NCBI GenBank assembly: GCA_017533825.1
Contig: JAFWIE010000070.1
Location: 1-64,000, forward strand
Reading direction: 5' to 3'
From: Atopobiaceae bacterium
GTDB taxonomy: Bacteria > Actinomycetota > Coriobacteriia > Coriobacteriales > Atopobiaceae
Length of the DNA: 64,000 bases
The notes beneath the pieces were generated by a model. That model was given only the letters and a program-made list of their open reading frames with translations, was not told where the DNA came from and searched no databases. This document shows, in pieces, positions 60,296-64,000 of the stretch. A program made the position numbers and the translations under genes. Position 1 is the first letter of the stretch; the number at the start of each line of letters is the position of its first letter.

Positions 60296-61725
60296 TTGTT
60301 CTCTTCTGAGGTGTCACCCTCTGCTGGCGACTCTTCCTCTGTCGAAGCATTCTCGTCGATGACATCCACCGACTGCTCTTCCTCTTGATCCGACTGTTCG
60401 CTACTCTCCTGCTCAGGCTCAGAATTCTGGTTCTCCTCAGCAGGCTGCTGCTCTTCCTGTTGCTCTTCCTGCTGCTCCTCCTGCTGCCCTTCCTCCTCAG
60501 AGTTGCTGATATCGCCGCTCACCTCCACGACAATCTCGCCGTACTGGATGTTGGGATCGCCGGATTCGGCAGGTTCGGTATGCTGCTCGTTGTTCGGGAC
60601 GACGACCGTCTGAACAACCTGCTTGGGCGCTTGCTGCTGTTGCTTCTTCTGCTCCGCCGCGATACGCTTCTCTTCCGCCACGCGTTGCTTCTCACGCTCT
60701 TCAACGGCCTTGTCGCGTCGGGCACGGGCGACATCCGCCAGAGCATCGGTGAGGTCACTTCGCTTGGGGTCCTTGCTTATCCACTGCATGGCTGCGCGAA
60801 GGTGCGCGTCTGTAATGTCCGCTGCCTCCATGGGCACCAAGGTAAGTCCCTCCGGCGAGCTCGTCTCGCATGAGCCATCCTCATGCGCCGTAACCTGCAA
60901 GGGGGCGTCAGGCAATTGGTACAGAAGGCCATCTGCGGAAATCGGAGAAGCGACCACGGTGAGGGCGTAGGTGCCTGGAATCATCATGACTCCAGTTCCA
61001 TCGGACGACAAGTAGTAATGCTGCCCATCGATGAGAATGCCCTCGCTCGTCGTGCCCTCAAACTGAACGGGTATCCTGCTCCCTGCCTCGTTGAGACCCT
61101 CCACATTGACGGGTATGGTTACCTCAATGGGATGAGCCGTCTCAATGGCAACCTGCTCTTGCGGCTTGAACGATTCAACTTTATTCTCTAGCGGCGCTAT
61201 CTGCTTGGCAGGCTCGGCCTGCGCGACCTTCTCAGGATTCGCTGGCCGAGGCGAGAGCGCAAAGCCCACCCCGCCCAATGCGAGCAAGGCAGCGATGGCC
61301 ACTGCAGCGATCCGACTCTTCTTTACAGGTGGTTTGCCGCCAACCCCCACGCCATCGCCAGGGGCTGCAATCAGCTCTCCCTCACCCTCGGCTTCATACT
61401 CAGGCGCCTTAAAGTCCGGAGTCGCTTGTGACAGATCCACCGCAGGGGCGACGTTCTCCGACTCGTCCTCAAAGACGGGTGCGGAAAAGTCGGGTACGCG
61501 GGCATCGGAGTTAACGACGAGGTCGGCTGCAGGTCCGTCGTCAAACACCGGTGCCGAGAAGTCTGGCACAAGACCCTGATCCTCATCGTCCAACATCCGC
61601 TTGATGCCGAAGTCTATGGGCACGTAGTCGTCCGCGACATCATACGCCTCAACGAGATTCTCGCCGCACACGGGGCAAATGCTTGTCCCATCCGGCAGCT
61701 CTGACCCACACGCTTTGCAAATCAT
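60292..61725 (-). CDS. Zinc-ribbon single-pass membrane protein with acidic repeats
   Basis: Start at ATG 61725 (AGGGAG upstream); 477 residues. N-terminal zinc ribbon (Cys3, Cys6, Cys17, Cys20), an acidic cytoplasmic stretch with repeats VPDFSAPVF (twice) and TPDFKAPEY, a membrane segment (about 138-158), then an extracytoplasmic beta-rich domain (about 190-310), a basic helical segment (REKQRVAEEKRIAAEQKK) and an acidic Gln/Glu-rich tail. The topology suggests an envelope protein with a cytoplasmic sensor end; function unknown. Followed by the cysteine-peptidase-like gene. Confidence 0.8.
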   Translation of the reverse strand: MICKACGSELPDGTSICPVCGENLVEAYDVADDYVPIDFGIKRMLDDEDQGLVPDFSAPVFDDGPAADLVVNSDARVPDFSAPVFEDESENVAPAVDLSQATPDFKAPEYEAEGEGELIAAPGDGVGVGGKPPVKKSRIAAVAIAALLALGGVGFALSPRPANPEKVAQAEPAKQIAPLENKVESFKPQEQVAIETAHPIEVTIPVNVEGLNEAGSRIPVQFEGTTSEGILIDGQHYYLSSDGTGVMMIPGTYALTVVASPISADGLLYQLPDAPLQVTAHEDGSCETSSPEGLTLVPMEAADITDAHLRAAMQWISKDPKRSDLTDALADVARARRDKAVEEREKQRVAEEKRIAAEQKKQQQQAPKQVVQTVVVPNNEQHTEPAESGDPNIQYGEIVVEVSGDISNSEEEGQQEEQQEEQQEEQQPAEENQNSEPEQESSEQSDQEEEQSVDVIDENASTEEESPAEGDTSEENK

Positions 61726-61859
61726 GCTGTTCTCCCTATCTCTGACGAACACATATAGTATGAGAAAAGCAAGGTTTAAGCTCTCTCAATCGCAATCCCC
61801 ATGACTTGCTATCCTCCGGTCGCTAGCGTCAGCATCCGCAAAGATACCAAGATGAAAAA

Positions 61860-61876
61860 GGCCCCGTGGAGGGGCC
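61860..61876. terminator. Terminator downstream of tRNA-Gly
   Basis: GGCCCC/GGGGCC stem with a 5-base loop, followed on the minus strand by TTTTT; 13 bases after the tRNA. Confidence 0.75.
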
Positions 61877-61888
61877 GAAGGAATTGCA

Positions 61889-61962
61889 TGGAGCGGGTGA
61901 CGGGAATCGAACCCGCGTGGTCAGCTTGGAAGGCTGAAGTTCTGCCATTGAACTACACCCGC
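61889..61962 (-). tRNA. tRNA-Gly (anticodon UCC)
   Basis: On the minus strand GCGGGTG pairs with CACCCGC, anticodon stem TCAGC/GCTGA encloses CTTCCAA (anticodon TCC), and T-arm CGGGTTCGATTCCCG follows. The terminal CCA is encoded. Confidence 0.95.
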
Positions 61963-62225
61963 GTCAATAAGCACATTGAGTAATGGTAGCAGAGTTGCGG
62001 CAGCAATCAAGCGTCGCCTAAAAATTATGGTGGCGAGGTGCACGAGTGAGCCCACTGTGTTGAGAGTCTCGTATTGGAGCTGCAAAATGCCCCACTGACA
62101 GGTCCGACAACCCTAGACTTGCTTCAACCTCAAGTATAGGGTTACTGTACACGTGCCTTTGCCCACAGCGGAAGTGGCGCACGATTACTCCTCATGATAC
62201 GCAATTTGGTTGAGAAAGACGCCAT

Positions 62226-62798
62226 TCAGGTCATCCACGCAACTTTATTGGGTACCGTCAGGCCACAGATTCGCTCCTTCAGGCCGGTCTCCATGCAGCA
62301 GATCCACTCATCAAGCAAGGGAATCGCCTCTTGTCGATCGCCCTCCAAGCCTTGGGTCTTCACTTCGACCAACCGCTCGATGGGGGGTCGCAGATTCTTG
62401 TCAAGCTGGGCATCGCACAGCTCACTAAAGGCCATCGGGACGGGACTTTGCCTCTCGATTGCCCACTGGGCAGCCAGCAGTGCTCGAATGGCATAGAGAT
62501 AACGCTTGAGCGTAATTCTCCCGCTCTTGATGTGGCGCACAGAGTGACGAGACGCCATGACAAGGTAGTGATGTGCATGCGCAACGGGGTTGAAGCATCT
62601 CGGAGCAAGTTCCCTGACCTCACGGAAGCGCTCTTCCTCACAGTACACTATCGGCGAACCTAGCCACTCGAACGCAGTGGGGTTCGATGACCGCAGGAGC
62701 TTCAAGAACTTACCGATATCCCATCCCGCAATGTCGAGCTCCTCGTCGAGGCGCCACTCAATTCCCCCTCCGATGTCATCGGGCGACGCATAGCCGCC
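62226..62798 (-). pseudogene. Broken predicted nucleotidyltransferase (YcgL/RlaP family)
   Basis: The open frame holds the C-terminal two thirds of this family: LDIAGWDIGKFLKLLRSSNP then TAFEWLGSPIVY and HYLVMA. Upstream, the frame is open to a stop at 62799 and reads GGYASPDDIGGGIEW, apparently joining the GxASPD start of the active-site loop directly to a later segment, so the catalytic DxD region is missing. No ATG precedes it. Likely a deletion derivative; a downstream TTG start (62705) would give a fragment. Confidence 0.65.
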
Positions 62799-62811
62799 CT
62801 ATCATACGGCC

Positions 62812-64000
62812 TTACGTCACAATCTGGAGCAGTCGCGCAAGCAGCTCGGGAGTATCGTACACGACAAGCGCTAGGTCGCTCCGCGCTCTGGTGACGCCTT
62901 GGAACACATGGTTGCGATAAATCGCTTTGTCACGCGACTCCTCATCCCCCAAGACAAACTCAGGTCCCACGGCCATCACCACGCGATCAAACTCCTGACC
63001 AACCGACGCATTCGTCGTGAGGCATCCATCAATCGCAAGCTCTTCGGGAACCTCTAGTCCCAATCGCACGTATTCAAATCCCTCGTCGCGGAACGCACCA
63101 ACCAACTCGGATGCCTGCGCCGGCCCTTCCGCATAGGCAACCTTCACGTGGCGCGTTCGCGCGACCGGCCGATGCCCTCTCAAACCGAAGAGTGTCCTCA
63201 CGAATCCCGTAAGCTGTCGATTGGTCCGCACTTTGCGAGAGAGGTGCCAGATCCTCACCTGTGGAATCAACGCACCGATCACGTCTTCCACGTTCCCACG
63301 CTCGCGCTCCGCATCGAGCACCTGCCTACGGTCAAGCGAGACGAAGAGCGGCAAACCGATCCTGCATGCGGTTCCCACGATGCCCCGCAGCTGAGAGGGC
63401 CACATGCGCTGCGCCTCGTCCACCAGCACGGCACCGAACCCAGAGAAGTCCATCCGTTCCGAACCCTTTGCGGAAACCACCTCAAACGAGTCTTGTGAAT
63501 CGTTGAGCCGACGGTGCCCCTCCACGAGGACGCCGCAGTGTACAACGCAGACGCGCCTGCACATGGACATCGACTTCGCAATGTCGTAGAGAAGCAAGCT
63601 CTTACCCGTCCCTGCACTGCCATATACGATGTAGGCTGGTTGCTCGGCAGCACTACGAGCCCGCTCACATGCCCGCAGGAAGCTGCCCTTGATCTGCTCT
63701 TGGTGATTGGTCAGGAAGTATTCGCTTGCAAGGAACTTCTCCGTGTCGTTGAGGGGCGAGACGAGATAATCGCTCGCGCGGAAGAGTTTTTCCATGGGGC
63801 CGTCATAAGGTCGGCCCATCGAGCGCAGGACATCTGCCACACGCCGTGCATCAACGTTTGTGAGTGCGCAGTCCTCTCCCATCTCGAACCATGACCGGGC
63901 CGCCATCACATACGTGAAAGCATAAATCTGTCGTGCGAGCGGGCCCAGATAATGGCGATTCCTTCGCAATTGGCGGGCGACGCGTTCCTCTCCGACGTCC
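62812..64000 (-). CDS. DUF2075-type P-loop ATPase/helicase-like protein (5' truncated by window edge)
   Basis: At least 396 residues, with the frame open to the window end (EERVARQLRRNRHYL upstream of a possible TTG at 63969). Walker A IVYGSAGTGKSLLLYDI, Walker B AVLVDEAQRMWPSQ, a C-terminal SVGQEFDRVVMAVG and VFQGVTRARSDLALVVYD, matching superfamily 1-type DUF2075 proteins related to UvrD/viral helicases. The missing N-terminus may carry a nuclease or other domain. The target is unknown. It precedes the broken nucleotidyltransferase. Confidence 0.8.
   Translation of the reverse strand, partial: DVGEERVARQLRRNRHYLGPLARQIYAFTYVMAARSWFEMGEDCALTNVDARRVADVLRSMGRPYDGPMEKLFRASDYLVSPLNDTEKFLASEYFLTNHQEQIKGSFLRACERARSAAEQPAYIVYGSAGTGKSLLLYDIAKSMSMCRRVCVVHCGVLVEGHRRLNDSQDSFEVVSAKGSERMDFSGFGAVLVDEAQRMWPSQLRGIVGTACRIGLPLFVSLDRRQVLDAERERGNVEDVIGALIPQVRIWHLSRKVRTNRQLTGFVRTLFGLRGHRPVARTRHVKVAYAEGPAQASELVGAFRDEGFEYVRLGLEVPEELAIDGCLTTNASVGQEFDRVVMAVGPEFVLGDEESRDKAIYRNHVFQGVTRARSDLALVVYDTPELLARLLQIVT

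Overview
The window is GC-rich, densely coded and strictly anaerobic in character. It carries a trimeric [FeFe]-hydrogenase, an indolepyruvate:ferredoxin oxidoreductase, a type I isopentenyl-diphosphate isomerase, two 6-phospho-beta-glucosidases, a BspA-type leucine-rich surface protein and Gram-positive style ribosome binding sites. Together these suggest an anaerobic, saccharolytic and amino-acid-fermenting actinobacterium of the Coriobacteriia (Olsenella/Atopobiaceae-like). That placement is inference from gene content; there is no rRNA here to confirm it.

Layout. 1-3006 (-): 3' truncated secreted lipase/leucine-rich-repeat protein. 3.2-7.3 kb (-): HIT protein, exonuclease VII (xseB, xseA), YugP-like metallopeptidase, RNase D. 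7.4-13.1 kb: lipid kinase, MGMT-type protein, a putatively exported MTA/SAH nucleosidase, ASCH and GNAT proteins, GH32 sucrase. 13.1-16.8 kb (-): cysteine hydrolase with a GlpA-like/FAD-oxidoreductase/DUF1667 trio. 16.9-22.8 kb (-): idi, paaK, a YdcF-type membrane protein, iorB, iorA. 23.0-31.1 kb (-): valS, a large coiled-coil protein, clpX, clpP, tig, tRNA-Leu. 31.4-39.7 kb (-): a ten-gene cluster with the HydC, HydB and HydA subunits of an NAD- and ferredoxin-linked hydrogenase enclosing a sensory set (group D-like HydS, two DRTGG proteins, two HATPase proteins, PHP phosphoesterase). 40-43.5 kb (+): asnA, DUF349 protein, small acidic protein, esterase. 43.6-49.6 kb: gdhA, GH1, NifX-like, YihY/BrkB, sugar-binding lipoprotein. 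49.6-51.4 kb: decayed surface-protein remnants around a YhhN gene. 51.4-61.7 kb (-): second GH1, a nucleoside BMP-ABC transporter with deoD, DUF1002 protein, cysteine-peptidase-like protein, zinc-ribbon membrane protein. 61.9-64 kb (-): tRNA-Gly, broken nucleotidyltransferase, DUF2075 ATPase running off the window.

Metabolic logic (inference): IorAB oxidises aryl-pyruvates from aromatic amino acids and reduces ferredoxin, PaaK handles aryl-acetate/aryl-acetyl-CoA, and HydABC can drain ferredoxin plus NADH to H2. The HydS-like protein and its kinase/phosphatase-like neighbours could sense H2 or redox state and adjust this. The GH32 and GH1 enzymes feed glycolysis, and the nucleoside transporter feeds DeoD.

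Three families of dispersed palindromic repeats are visible. One (core GGACAGTCCCCTTTGTG) occurs as a 29-bp perfect hairpin, as a 23-bp perfect hairpin, and in-frame inside iorA, where it encodes an extra linker. A second (GGTACC-centred) and a third (pair of facing ~64-bp units at 8.58-8.79 kb) lie between genes. Several gene starts were moved to internal codons with clear ribosome binding sites; these choices are noted per gene.
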